A stretch of 64,000 nt of DNA from Luteolibacter ambystomatis (GTDB lineage: Bacteria; Verrucomicrobiota; Verrucomicrobiia; Verrucomicrobiales; Akkermansiaceae): NCBI RefSeq assembly GCF_018137965.1, contig NZ_CP073100.1:3235754-3299753 (forward strand), given 5' to 3'. A model generated the notes under the pieces. The model was given only the letters and a program-made list of their open reading frames with translations, had not been told where the DNA came from and searched no databases. Position 1 is the stretch's first letter, and each line of letters opens with the position of its first letter. Shown here piece after piece: positions 1 to 8,328 of the stretch. The translations under genes and the position numbers were made by a program.

Positions 1-780
1 GGCGAAGACTCGCGTCGCCTCTACCAACTGCACAGCGACGATGACGGCATGACGTGGTCCCGGCCGGAGAACATCACGGAGCAGGTGAAGCAGCCCTCCT
101 GGAGCTGGCTCGCCACCGGCCCCGGCGCGGGCATTGTCCTCACCCGTGGCACGCACAAGGGGCGCTATGTGGCCGGCATCAATCATCGCGAAACCGCAGG
201 CGACGCTCCCGGCTACTACGCGCACGCCATCTACTCCGACGACTCCGGAAAAACCTGGAAATCCTCCCGCACCTACGCCTCCCGTCACACCAACGAGTGC
301 GAGATCGCGGAACTCACGGACGGCTCGCTGATGCTGAACATGCGCAACCACGGCTCCAACAGACGCGACCGGGCCATCGCGATTTCCAAGGATGGCGGCG
401 AAACGTGGGAAGACACAAGATGGGATGCGAATCTTCCCGAACCCCAGTGCATGGGCTCGATCCGGCGGGCCACATGGCCGTCGGACTTCAAACCCGGTCT
501 CATTCTCTTCTCGAATCCCGCATCCCGCAAAAGCCGGCAGGATCTCATCCTACGCGGTTCCCTTGACGAAGGCGTGACCTGGCCGCTGGCGAAACTCATC
601 AAATCCGGAGATGCCGCCTACAGCCACCTCGCCACGCTGCCGGATGGAACCATCGCCATTGCCTACGAAACCGACCGCTATTCGCGCATCGCTCTCACCA
701 CGATCCAGCCAGCAGATTTACAGTCTGCCCCGGAAGTCGCGAACCCGGACGGCACCTTGAAAGAAAACGCGGCGCGTTAG
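1..780 (+). CDS. Sialidase-like BNR/Asp-box protein, C-terminal part
   Basis: The reading frame is open from the first base, so the 5' end lies outside the window; 259 residues remain. Asp-box motifs (S-x-D-x-G-x-x-W) recur: SDDDGMTW at residues 12-19, then YSDDSGKTW, SKDGGETW and SLDEGVTW. These mark the blades of a six-bladed sialidase propeller. The segment MLNMRN followed by Arg-rich residues and the late YETDRYSRIAL resemble the second half of bacterial exo-alpha-sialidases, which release sialic acid from glycans. The catalytic N-terminal arginine and acid/base Asp would be upstream and cannot be checked, so a non-sialidase BNR hydrolase is possible. The next gene (MATE exporter) is on the same strand about 90 bases on and is probably unrelated. 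Confidence 0.8.
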   Translation, partial: GEDSRRLYQLHSDDDGMTWSRPENITEQVKQPSWSWLATGPGAGIVLTRGTHKGRYVAGINHRETAGDAPGYYAHAIYSDDSGKTWKSSRTYASRHTNECEIAELTDGSLMLNMRNHGSNRRDRAIAISKDGGETWEDTRWDANLPEPQCMGSIRRATWPSDFKPGLILFSNPASRKSRQDLILRGSLDEGVTWPLAKLIKSGDAAYSHLATLPDGTIAIAYETDRYSRIALTTIQPADLQSAPEVANPDGTLKENAAR

Positions 781-873
781 ATTAAATCACCGGACAGCAC
801 TGGCGCGCCGGAACAATCCGTGCCATCAGTGCCGCGCCCCGGCGGGAAACGACGTCGGATGCCGTTTCATTCC

Positions 874-2304
874 ATGTCCGACCCATCGCTTCCGGAGGCA
901 TCCTCCGACACCCGGCCTTCCCCAACTTTCTGGCGGAGCGTCGGCCAATCGCTGAAAGGCGAACACCACGACTACACCTCCGAGCCGCTCGGCCGGGCGG
1001 TGCTGCTGCTGGCTGTACCGATGGTGTTGGAAATGGTGATGGAGTCGTTGTTCGCGATCTCGGACGTGTTCTGGGTTTCGCACCTCGGCAAGGACGCGGT
1101 GGCGGTGGTCGGCCTCACCGAATCGATCATGACGCTCATCTACGCGGTCGCGATCGGCATTTCGATTGCAGCGACCGCCATTGTCTCGCGCCGCATCGGT
1201 GAGAACGATCCGGAGAAGGCATCGCATTCCGCAGGCCAGATCGTGCTGGCGGGCCTCGGGATTTCCGCCGGCATCGGCGTGGTGCTCGGCTGGTATGCTC
1301 CGCAGATCCTGCGGGCCATGGGTGCCGATGAAGGCATCGTGGCGATGGGCTCGGATTTCGCGCGGGTGATGTTTGGTGGAAACACCACCGTGTTCCTCAT
1401 TTTCCTGATCAACGCCATCTTCCGTGGCGCGGGGGATGCCGTGATCGCCATGCGCACGCTCTGGCTGGCGAACGGCCTGAACATCGTGCTCGGTCCCTGC
1501 TTCATCTTCGGCTGGGGGCCATTCCCCGAAATGGGCGTCACCGGTGCTGCCGTCGCCACCAACATCGGCCGCGGAGTCGGCGTGATCTACCAGCTCTGGC
1601 ATCTGACCGGCCATCACAGCCGCATCCGCGTGCTGCTCCGCCATTTCATTCCGGACCGCGAGGTCCTCGGCACCCTGATGAGCAAGGCGGGCAGCGGCAT
1701 CGCGCAACTTCTGATCAGCACCACGAGCTGGGTGGGTCTGTTCAAGATCCTCGCCCTCTTCGGCAGCTCCGCGCTGGCGGGCTACACCATCGCCATCCGC
1801 ATCGTGATCTTCGCGCTCATGCCCGCGATGGGACTTTCCAATGCCGGAGCGACGCTGGTGGGACAGAATCTCGGCGCGGAAAAACCGGACCGCGCGGAGG
1901 CCGCGGTACGCATGGCCACGCGTTACAACATCCTCGTGCTCGGCATCGTCGGATTGCTCTTCATCCTTTTCGCCGGACCGTTGGTCAGCCTCTTCACCCA
2001 TGAGCCGGATGTTCACGGCTATGCCCGGCAGGCGCTATGGATCGTGAGCCTGGCATTCCCGCTCTACGCCGCGGGCATGTGTCTGGAAGGCGCGTTCAAC
2101 GGAGCCGGTGACACCTGGACGCCGACCCGCTTGAATCTCTTCTGCCTGTGGCTCGGCCAGATGCCGATCGCATGGATTCTGGCCAAGCCACTCGGCCTCG
2201 GCCCCACCGGCGTTTTCATCGCCGTACCGGTGTCGTTCTCCATGCTCGCCATCTGGAGCTGGGTGCTCTTCCGCCGCGGCAAGTGGAAGCTCCAGAAGGT
2301 TTGA
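874..2304 (+). CDS. MATE-family efflux transporter
   Basis: A 476-residue polytopic inner-membrane protein of usual MATE length, which would export cationic drugs or metabolites using a Na+ or H+ gradient. About 12 hydrophobic segments begin near residue 40 (GRAVLLLAVPMVLEM). The family pattern of two homologous halves is visible: AISDVFWVSHLGKDAVA in the first half, and NAGATLVGQNLGAEKPDRAE opening the second. In-frame starts at 820 and 859 would add a basic, poorly conserved leader; the ATG at 874 fits the family better. No strong ribosome binding site is seen at any of the three. A perfect hairpin follows the stop after five bases. Substrate cannot be predicted. Confidence 0.9.
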   Translation: MSDPSLPEASSDTRPSPTFWRSVGQSLKGEHHDYTSEPLGRAVLLLAVPMVLEMVMESLFAISDVFWVSHLGKDAVAVVGLTESIMTLIYAVAIGISIAATAIVSRRIGENDPEKASHSAGQIVLAGLGISAGIGVVLGWYAPQILRAMGADEGIVAMGSDFARVMFGGNTTVFLIFLINAIFRGAGDAVIAMRTLWLANGLNIVLGPCFIFGWGPFPEMGVTGAAVATNIGRGVGVIYQLWHLTGHHSRIRVLLRHFIPDREVLGTLMSKAGSGIAQLLISTTSWVGLFKILALFGSSALAGYTIAIRIVIFALMPAMGLSNAGATLVGQNLGAEKPDRAEAAVRMATRYNILVLGIVGLLFILFAGPLVSLFTHEPDVHGYARQALWIVSLAFPLYAAGMCLEGAFNGAGDTWTPTRLNLFCLWLGQMPIAWILAKPLGLGPTGVFIAVPVSFSMLAIWSWVLFRRGKWKLQKV

Positions 2305-2309
2305 AATGC

Positions 2310-2333
2310 AGCACAAGCATTCCTGCTTGTGCT
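2310..2333. terminator. Perfect 10-bp hairpin with TTCC loop between convergent genes
   Basis: Left arm AGCACAAGCA (2310-2319), loop TTCC, and an exactly complementary right arm (2324-2333). It sits five bases after the MATE stop and two bases before the stop of the convergent minus-strand gene, so it can serve both. There is no T-tract. The same loop and arm length recur after parB and a close variant after the plus-strand oppC gene. Confidence 0.6.
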
Positions 2334-2335
2334 AC

Positions 2336-4579
2336 TTAACGCTGCGCGGTTTGTGGAGCGGGCTCCAGGATGCGGATCTCCCCATCGCTGGCCTTGCCGT
2401 CCGGAATGTCTGACACCACGACCTTGAGTGTCAGCTTCGCTTTGAGAATCGCGGGCTCCAGTTCCACGCTGAACAACCCGGATTTCTTCCCCTTCAATGC
2501 CAGCGCGCGGTCATCGGCATCCACCTCGGTTCCATCGGCGAACAAACGCAGGTTCTCGATGTTCACCATCTCGCCATTCGTCTGCACGAAGGCGACCGTG
2601 AGCTGCCCCGGCCTGCGTTCGCCGGGCGGCAGCGGAATCTCCACCTCATGCCACCCATCGGTCACCACCGGTGCATGCTCGATGCTGTCACGCGTCCAGG
2701 AACCCACCTGCACGAAAGTCTTCGCATCATAGGTCGCCGGCTTTGGATCAGCCTTCGGCGAAGGCTTGAGCGTGACCGACGCCCGCACGTTCTCCGGCAA
2801 GGCATTGATCACCGCGGTGACCGTAGCGGCGAACGCCTCTCGGGCATTTGCTGCGGCCCCGATGCCATTGAGATACTTCACCAGTTCGTCCGTCTTGGCG
2901 GGCACCTTGAGCACCGGTGGCACCGGCGCGGTTTCACCCGCCTTCGGCTTCTTCGAGAACACCGCGAGCTCGATGACCTTGTCCACCTCCTTGCCCTTCA
3001 GCCCCAGGGTGACAAGCTGCCGGGAAAACACCTCGGCAAACGCCTTGGTGCCGAGATTCGCCTGGCGGGTCGCGGTGGCGTCGGCCAGTCCGGTCGCGAT
3101 CTGTCCCAGATACGCGGCCTTCTGGCTCACGGTGAAGGCGGGATTGAGGCGCTTGGTTTCCGCCTCGCGGCGCAACGTCTCGGTGGCCATCGGGAACTCC
3201 GCCAGATCGCGGGCAAGATCCACGCATTCCTGGGACAGCCGGGTGATGAAGAGCGGTTTGTTGTCCTCCATCAGCAGTTGCATCATCGCCGCCCGGGAGA
3301 GGAAATGGAAGGGACACAGCTTGGATGCCTTGTCGAGGTTCGCGAGCGCGGCGGAGTTGTCGCCGGAGCAGAGCTTCACATTCGCAAGGCGGCGCAGGCG
3401 CTCCGCGTCTCCGAACTGCGGATGGTTCCACGCGCGGCTCAGCAGCTTGATGTTCACGCTGTAGTCGCAGGCGAAGAACTTGATCTGGTGCGCGCCGAAG
3501 CTGTCCTTCCAGCCTGAGACGAAGTTGCCGCCATCCCAGGAATTCGGCGACCCCTTCAAGATGAAAGCACAGTGTCCCGGCTGGCCGATGGTGAACGCGG
3601 GCAGTCCGAACACGTTCGCCACGCTGATGCCGGTGTTCGAGAGCCCGCCACAGACCGAACCATAGTCGGCGATCATCATCAGCGTGTTCGGCTTGCCGTC
3701 GAAATACGCGGAGCCGTGGATGATCGAGTCCCGGTAGTTGTGGAGCCGGTACTTGACGATCTGATACTCCATGTTCCCGGCCCCGCGCGGATTGAACCGG
3801 TCCGGCGGCAGCATCTCCTGCGCCCACTTCATCTCCTCGATCGAGCGATAGGAGGCATGCACCGTGTACACCAGTTCCCACGCCGGAGCGGCGGAAAAGT
3901 AGGACATCAGTTTCCCCTGCTGGAACGAAGCCCGGTAGAAATCGTAGCGCTCCATCGGATCGAGCACGCGATCGATCTTCTCGTCCCATGCCGTTTCCGT
4001 GACGACACGCTCCTTGCCATAGGCGATGGCGAACGCCGCCCCCACCCGGCACCACAGCCCGCCGTGGCTTTCCGGATCCTTCTGCCAGATCTTCTGCCAT
4101 ACTTGGAGACCGTAAGTGCGATCGGCCTCGGCGAAGGCGAAGAAAGTACTATCGAGATAGTAGCCAAGCGCCCGCGGATCATTGAGCAGCCACGAAAGGA
4201 ACGCCTTGCCCTCGGCGGTCTTCGCCACCGTGGCGAGCGCGTCATTGCCCATGGTCTTGTCCGGCTGGCCGGGACGGGTCGCAGGCGGCAGGCCGGTGGA
4301 GGCCATCGTCTGGAGCAGGAATTCGTGGCGTGCCAGATCGAGGTCGAGCGCCTTGGCCTCGGCGGCCGTCAGCGATGGCTTGGCCGCAGCGGCATTGATC
4401 CGCGCGGCCAGCGTCTTCCGCCACGCCTTGAAGTCGCCGCTGCTGATCGCCGCGGCCAATCCGGCATCGGCGGGCGCGGTGGCGGCCGGAGTTTCCGGAG
4501 CGGCGTGCAGCAAAGGCGCGGCCGCGAACGTTCCCGCCGAAAACATCAGCAACCGGGCATACGCAAAGGTGGATTTCAT
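2336..4579 (-). CDS. Secreted transglutaminase-like protein
   Basis: The 747-residue product starts with a signal peptide (MKSTFAYARLLMFSAGTFAA, cleavage near HAAP). A central segment has a transglutaminase-like Cys/His/Asp arrangement: Cys310 in SVCGGLSN, His336 in GQPGHCAF and Asp349 in SWDGGN. This suggests a papain-like fold that may act on peptide or amide bonds. Residues about 430-560 look alpha-helical and TPR-like, and the last 130 residues look like a beta-sandwich. The frame stays open upstream to 4951, but that part lies over the neighbouring gene and lacks a signal peptide, so the ATG at 4579 was chosen. The SUMF1-like gene ends 20 bases upstream, so the two are probably co-transcribed. 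Substrate unknown. Confidence 0.7.
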   Translation of the reverse strand: MKSTFAYARLLMFSAGTFAAAPLLHAAPETPAATAPADAGLAAAISSGDFKAWRKTLAARINAAAAKPSLTAAEAKALDLDLARHEFLLQTMASTGLPPATRPGQPDKTMGNDALATVAKTAEGKAFLSWLLNDPRALGYYLDSTFFAFAEADRTYGLQVWQKIWQKDPESHGGLWCRVGAAFAIAYGKERVVTETAWDEKIDRVLDPMERYDFYRASFQQGKLMSYFSAAPAWELVYTVHASYRSIEEMKWAQEMLPPDRFNPRGAGNMEYQIVKYRLHNYRDSIIHGSAYFDGKPNTLMMIADYGSVCGGLSNTGISVANVFGLPAFTIGQPGHCAFILKGSPNSWDGGNFVSGWKDSFGAHQIKFFACDYSVNIKLLSRAWNHPQFGDAERLRRLANVKLCSGDNSAALANLDKASKLCPFHFLSRAAMMQLLMEDNKPLFITRLSQECVDLARDLAEFPMATETLRREAETKRLNPAFTVSQKAAYLGQIATGLADATATRQANLGTKAFAEVFSRQLVTLGLKGKEVDKVIELAVFSKKPKAGETAPVPPVLKVPAKTDELVKYLNGIGAAANAREAFAATVTAVINALPENVRASVTLKPSPKADPKPATYDAKTFVQVGSWTRDSIEHAPVVTDGWHEVEIPLPPGERRPGQLTVAFVQTNGEMVNIENLRLFADGTEVDADDRALALKGKKSGLFSVELEPAILKAKLTLKVVVSDIPDGKASDGEIRILEPAPQTAQR

Positions 4580-4599
4580 CGCTGGAGAATCGGGAAAGT

Positions 4600-5592
4600 T
4601 CAAGGGTTGGCAGGAGCGGCAGGGGGTGCGGAAAGCGTGCGAACCAACGGTTCGACCGCACCGCGCATCTTCTCGGGAACCAGAGCAAGGCGGAAGCCAA
4701 CCGTGCCGCCGCGGAAATCGGATCCCGGCTTGCCATCCGGCTTCTTCCCGGGAGCCGCGGCGTACTTCGCCGGATCGGCCCAATCGCGGGCCGCCGCACG
4801 GGTGCCCCGCTCGCCATCGATCCAGCAACCGCCGCGCATCACCCGCAGCTCGATTTCCTCCTTCTGCTTCTTGCCGGGAAAAACGCTCTTCAACGGCAGC
4901 GGATCGGTTGCCGTGCCGCCGGAATACGGTGCCGCCGGATCCAGCACCCATTCACGGACATTGCCCAGCATGTCGAAAAATCCCCAGGCATTCGCCTTCT
5001 TTTTTCCGACCGGATTGAGGCGGGCGCCCATCGAGTATGTCCATGGACCAGCGGTCTTCATGTACCAGATCGAGGCATCCCGCTCGGTGGTACTGGCAGG
5101 CACCAGACCCGCGGACCCCGCGCGACACGCGTATTCCCATTGGGCCTCGGATGGCAGGCTGAAGACGTAGCCCGGCTTCAGCCGACCCGCGTCGCGCTCG
5201 CGCTGCGTGAGCTTGTCGCAAAAGGAAATCGCCTGCCCCCAGGTCACATCCGCCATCGGCAGGTCACCAGCCAGTTCCTTGGTATCCTTCGGGCTGCCGA
5301 TAAACGTCGGCCCCGCAATCGGCCCCATCACCGCCTCCCACTGGGAACGGGTCACTTCCGTTTTGCCAAGCCAGAATGGCTGGCTGATCGTCACCACCGT
5401 CGCCTTCAGCTCGGACGGAAAACGCTCCGGGTCCTTGTCATCCGATCCCATCCGGAACGTCCCACCGGAGACCCCGATCAATTCCAAACCAGGTGCGGTG
5501 AGATGGAGCGGCGCAGGCGCGTCCTCTGCCGCCGAAGCGGAGAGCGATGAAATGGACACGACGGTCCACAGAACATGAGACAGACGGGGCAT
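4600..5592 (-). CDS. SUMF1/formylglycine-generating-enzyme-like secreted protein
   Basis: 330 residues with a signal peptide (MPRLSHVLWTVVSISSLSAS). The FGE-sulfatase fold is clear: GGTFRMGSDD near the start, PFWLGKTEVTRSQWEAVMG, LPSEAQWEYACRAG, GNVREWVLD, then RVMRGGCWIDGERGTRAAARD and VGFRLAL at the end. Aerobic formylglycine-generating enzymes use a Cys pair in the region between GGSW and the final GFR. Here one Cys is present (GGCW), but the second position of the family's CxxxYC pattern reads as Gly-Thr, so oxidase activity is doubtful. Many SUMF1 proteins of this phylum lack activity and bind ligands instead. It lies head-to-head with a Cys-type sulfatase, which keeps a functional link open. 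Start at 5592 chosen for the signal peptide; a frame to 5655 exists. Confidence 0.85.
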   Translation of the reverse strand: MPRLSHVLWTVVSISSLSASAAEDAPAPLHLTAPGLELIGVSGGTFRMGSDDKDPERFPSELKATVVTISQPFWLGKTEVTRSQWEAVMGPIAGPTFIGSPKDTKELAGDLPMADVTWGQAISFCDKLTQRERDAGRLKPGYVFSLPSEAQWEYACRAGSAGLVPASTTERDASIWYMKTAGPWTYSMGARLNPVGKKKANAWGFFDMLGNVREWVLDPAAPYSGGTATDPLPLKSVFPGKKQKEEIELRVMRGGCWIDGERGTRAAARDWADPAKYAAAPGKKPDGKPGSDFRGGTVGFRLALVPEKMRGAVEPLVRTLSAPPAAPANP

Positions 5593-5825
5593 ACGGAACG
5601 CGGGTATATACCCCGCAACCCGGCAAATGTTACACGCAAATTTCAGAGGTGCCATTGGGGGAAACCCGCACCCGGGACGAGATCGAGGCTCCGGTGCCAG
5701 CTTCGCAAAATCACAAACAAAACCCGCTTTACGACAAAGACACGTGCGATTCCCGGACCATGCTGCGTAGATGCACGGCGTTTCCCTAAGACTCCGCCGT
5801 TTTTCGTCATTTGATCCGCATTCCT

Positions 5826-7523
5826 ATGAAACACTCCTGGTTGCTTCTCGCTGCCGCACTTTTCGGAACCGCCCACGCGGCGGAGCCAAAGCCGAACATC
5901 GTCCTCATCAATGCAGATGACCTCGGCTATGCCGAGCTCGGCTGCTACGGCCAGCAGAAGATCAAGACCCCGAACCTCGACAAGCTCGCGGCGGGCGGCG
6001 AGCGCTGGACCAACTACTACTGCGGCGCCCCCGTCTGCAGCCCCTCCCGCAACGTGCTCCTCACCGGCCGCCATGGTGGCGGCTGCGACGTGCAGGACCT
6101 CAAGCGCGTGGACAAGAGCGAGGGCAGCAAGGACGCCGAACTCAAGGGCGACTGGCCGATTTCCCAAGGAGCCTACACGCTTCACATGGCTCTGAAGAAG
6201 GCGGGCTACGACACCGCCACCTTCGGAAAATGGGGCCTCGGTGAGTTCGGCACCAGCGGCGCGCCGGACAAGCACGGCACGGATGTCTTCTACGGCTACA
6301 CCGACCAACGCGCCTGCCACAGCTTCTATCCGGCATTCCTCTGGGACAACGGCCGCAAGGACATGCTCAACGATCCCGAGATCCCCGGCCATGCCCGCCA
6401 GCCGGAAGGTCCTGTCGATGACGCGAAATACACCGGCACCAAGCACGCATCGAAGGAGATCGCGGAGCGCATGCTGGAGTTCGTAAACAGCCGCCAGGCG
6501 GACGGCAAACCGTTCTTCCTCTACTACGCTCCGACCGAACCCCACGTGGCGCTCCAGCCGCCGAAGGAGTGGCTGGACAAGTATCCGAAGGAGTGGGACA
6601 CCGAACCCTATCGCGGCAACAACAGCTACCTCCCCCACTCGCGTCCGCGGGCCGCGTACGCCGCGATGATTTCCTTTCTCGACCACAATGTCGGCCAGCT
6701 CATCGACGCGCTGAAGGCCAAGGGCCTCGACAAGAACACCATCGTGGTCTTCACCAGCGACAATGGCACCACCCACGATGTCGGCGGCGTGGATCACAAG
6801 TTCTTCAACTCCGTGGCCGACCTCCGCGGACTCAAAGGCCAGACCTACGAAGGCGGCATCCGCGTGCCGGGCATCGTCTATTGGCCCGGCAAGGTTCCCG
6901 CGGGCAAGGTGGTCGACCAGCCCGGTTACGATGCCGACATCATGCCAACACTGTGCGCGCTGGCGGGGGCTGATGCCGGCCAGCCATATGGCGACGTACT
7001 GCTGCCGGTGTGGCTCGGCGAGAAAGACAAGCTCGAATCCCGCAAGCCGATGGTGTGGTGTACCGGCGGCTATGGTGGCCAGGTGGCCGTGCGCATCGGG
7101 GACATGAAGGCGGTCCGCCGCGATCTTTTCCCCACAAGCAAGAACGGCCCTTCCAACTGGGAGGTCTATAACCTCTCAAAGGACCGTGGCGAAACCACCA
7201 ACCTCGCCGCCACCCGCCGCGACGTGATCGAGCAGGCCGTGGCCGTGATGAAGAAGGAATACAAGGCGGCCGACGGCTTCCCGGAACTCCGGATCTTCGC
7301 ACCGGAAAAGAAGGAGGGCGAAGCCGCGCCCTCCCCCGGTGAAGCCATCTTCAAGAGCCTCGACAAGGACAACGACGGCCGGCTCACCTTCGAGGAATGG
7401 AAGTCCAGCCCGAAGGGGAAGGCGCTCAAGCCCGAGCACCGCCAGAAGGCCTTCAACAGCCTGGACAAGGACAACGACAAACGGATCAACCGCGATGAGT
7501 TCCTGACCCAGTTCCGGAACTGA
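5826..7523 (+). CDS. Secreted Cys-type sulfatase with C-terminal EF-hands
   Basis: 565 residues, signal peptide 1-18 (cleavage near AHAAE). Arylsulfatase-family hallmarks: metal-binding DD at 31-32 (NADDLGY), the C-x-P-x-R signature CSPSR with Cys71 as the formylglycine precursor, TGRHGG, GKWGLGEFG, PTEPHVALQPP, the SDNGTTHD metal site, and LKGQTYEGGIRVPGI. It should hydrolyse sulfate esters, probably of a sulfated polysaccharide or mucin glycan in the periplasm. The last 60 residues hold two EF-hand loops (DKDNDGRLTFEE and DKDNDKRINRDE), an added calcium-binding tail. Cys71 requires conversion to formylglycine; a SUMF1-domain gene lies divergently upstream. The ATG at 5826 gives the signal peptide; another ATG 15 bases upstream is possible. 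Confidence 0.93.
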   Translation: MKHSWLLLAAALFGTAHAAEPKPNIVLINADDLGYAELGCYGQQKIKTPNLDKLAAGGERWTNYYCGAPVCSPSRNVLLTGRHGGGCDVQDLKRVDKSEGSKDAELKGDWPISQGAYTLHMALKKAGYDTATFGKWGLGEFGTSGAPDKHGTDVFYGYTDQRACHSFYPAFLWDNGRKDMLNDPEIPGHARQPEGPVDDAKYTGTKHASKEIAERMLEFVNSRQADGKPFFLYYAPTEPHVALQPPKEWLDKYPKEWDTEPYRGNNSYLPHSRPRAAYAAMISFLDHNVGQLIDALKAKGLDKNTIVVFTSDNGTTHDVGGVDHKFFNSVADLRGLKGQTYEGGIRVPGIVYWPGKVPAGKVVDQPGYDADIMPTLCALAGADAGQPYGDVLLPVWLGEKDKLESRKPMVWCTGGYGGQVAVRIGDMKAVRRDLFPTSKNGPSNWEVYNLSKDRGETTNLAATRRDVIEQAVAVMKKEYKAADGFPELRIFAPEKKEGEAAPSPGEAIFKSLDKDNDGRLTFEEWKSSPKGKALKPEHRQKAFNSLDKDNDKRINRDEFLTQFRN

Positions 7524-7608
7524 CTCCGGTTGACGGCTGACACATCCGGATACAATTTTTCCCGCGTGCCCGGGCGGAAGGCGTGGTATCTCCGTGAAGC
7601 CACGCCTC

Positions 7609-8328
7609 ATGAGTTCCTCGCCCCACATCGCCGTCGTGGATGACCACAAGGACATCCGCGAGCTGCTGGTCCGCTATCTCGGATCGCACGGCTACCGGGT
7701 GAGCGAGGCGGACAGCGCCGCGGCATTCCGCTATCTGCTGGAGCGCAGTTCACCGGACCTCGTGGTGCTGGACATCATGATGCCCGGCGAGGACGGCCTT
7801 TCGCTCTGCCGCGATCTGCGCGCGAATACCCAACTGCCGGTGATCTTTCTCACCGCCGTGAGCGAGGACACGGATCGCATCATCGGTCTGGAGATGGGCG
7901 CGGACGACTATCTGACGAAACCTTTCAACCCGCGCGAACTGCTGGCCCGCATCAAGGCGGTGCTGCGGCGTTCCAACAGCCTGCCGCCGCAACGCGATGC
8001 CCCGCGCTCCGGCAATCTCCGTATCGGCGACAAGATCCTCGATATGGAGCGCCGCGAAATCACCGGCCCGGATGAAGTCGCCGTGCCGCTCAGCACGGCG
8101 GAGTTCCGGCTGCTCGCCGTCTTCCTCGATCACCCCGGCATCATCCTCAACCGCGACCAACTGCTCGACCTCACCACCGGACGTGCGGCGGACGTGTGGG
8201 ACCGCAGCATCGACAACCAGGTCAGCCGCCTGCGCCGCAAGATCGAGCCCGATCCGAAAAATCCGACGCTCATCCAGACACACTGGGGCGGCGGCTACAG
8301 TTTCACCGGAAAGGTGGAGAAGGCATGA
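7609..8328 (+). CDS. OmpR-family response regulator
   Basis: 239 residues. The receiver domain (about 4-120) has the acidic pair at 11-12, phospho-acceptor Asp55 in VVLDIMMPG and the KPF lysine motif (YLTKPFNPREL). A winged-helix DNA-binding domain follows (VPLSTAEFRLLAVFL to WGGGYSFTGK), with the TRAADVWDRSIDNQVSRLRRK recognition region shared with OmpR. It should bind DNA when phosphorylated by the kinase encoded immediately downstream, whose ATG overlaps this stop (ATGA). A GTG at 7594 is an alternative start. The target genes are not evident; the sulfatase upstream is on the same strand 85 bases away. Confidence 0.93.
   Translation: MSSSPHIAVVDDHKDIRELLVRYLGSHGYRVSEADSAAAFRYLLERSSPDLVVLDIMMPGEDGLSLCRDLRANTQLPVIFLTAVSEDTDRIIGLEMGADDYLTKPFNPRELLARIKAVLRRSNSLPPQRDAPRSGNLRIGDKILDMERREITGPDEVAVPLSTAEFRLLAVFLDHPGIILNRDQLLDLTTGRAADVWDRSIDNQVSRLRRKIEPDPKNPTLIQTHWGGGYSFTGKVEKA

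Noticed and set aside
3572..5170. 532-codon plus-strand frame opposite the transglutaminase-like and SUMF1-like genes
   Set aside because: Spans the junction of two well-supported minus-strand genes and shows only Arg/Ala/Gly-rich shadow sequence.
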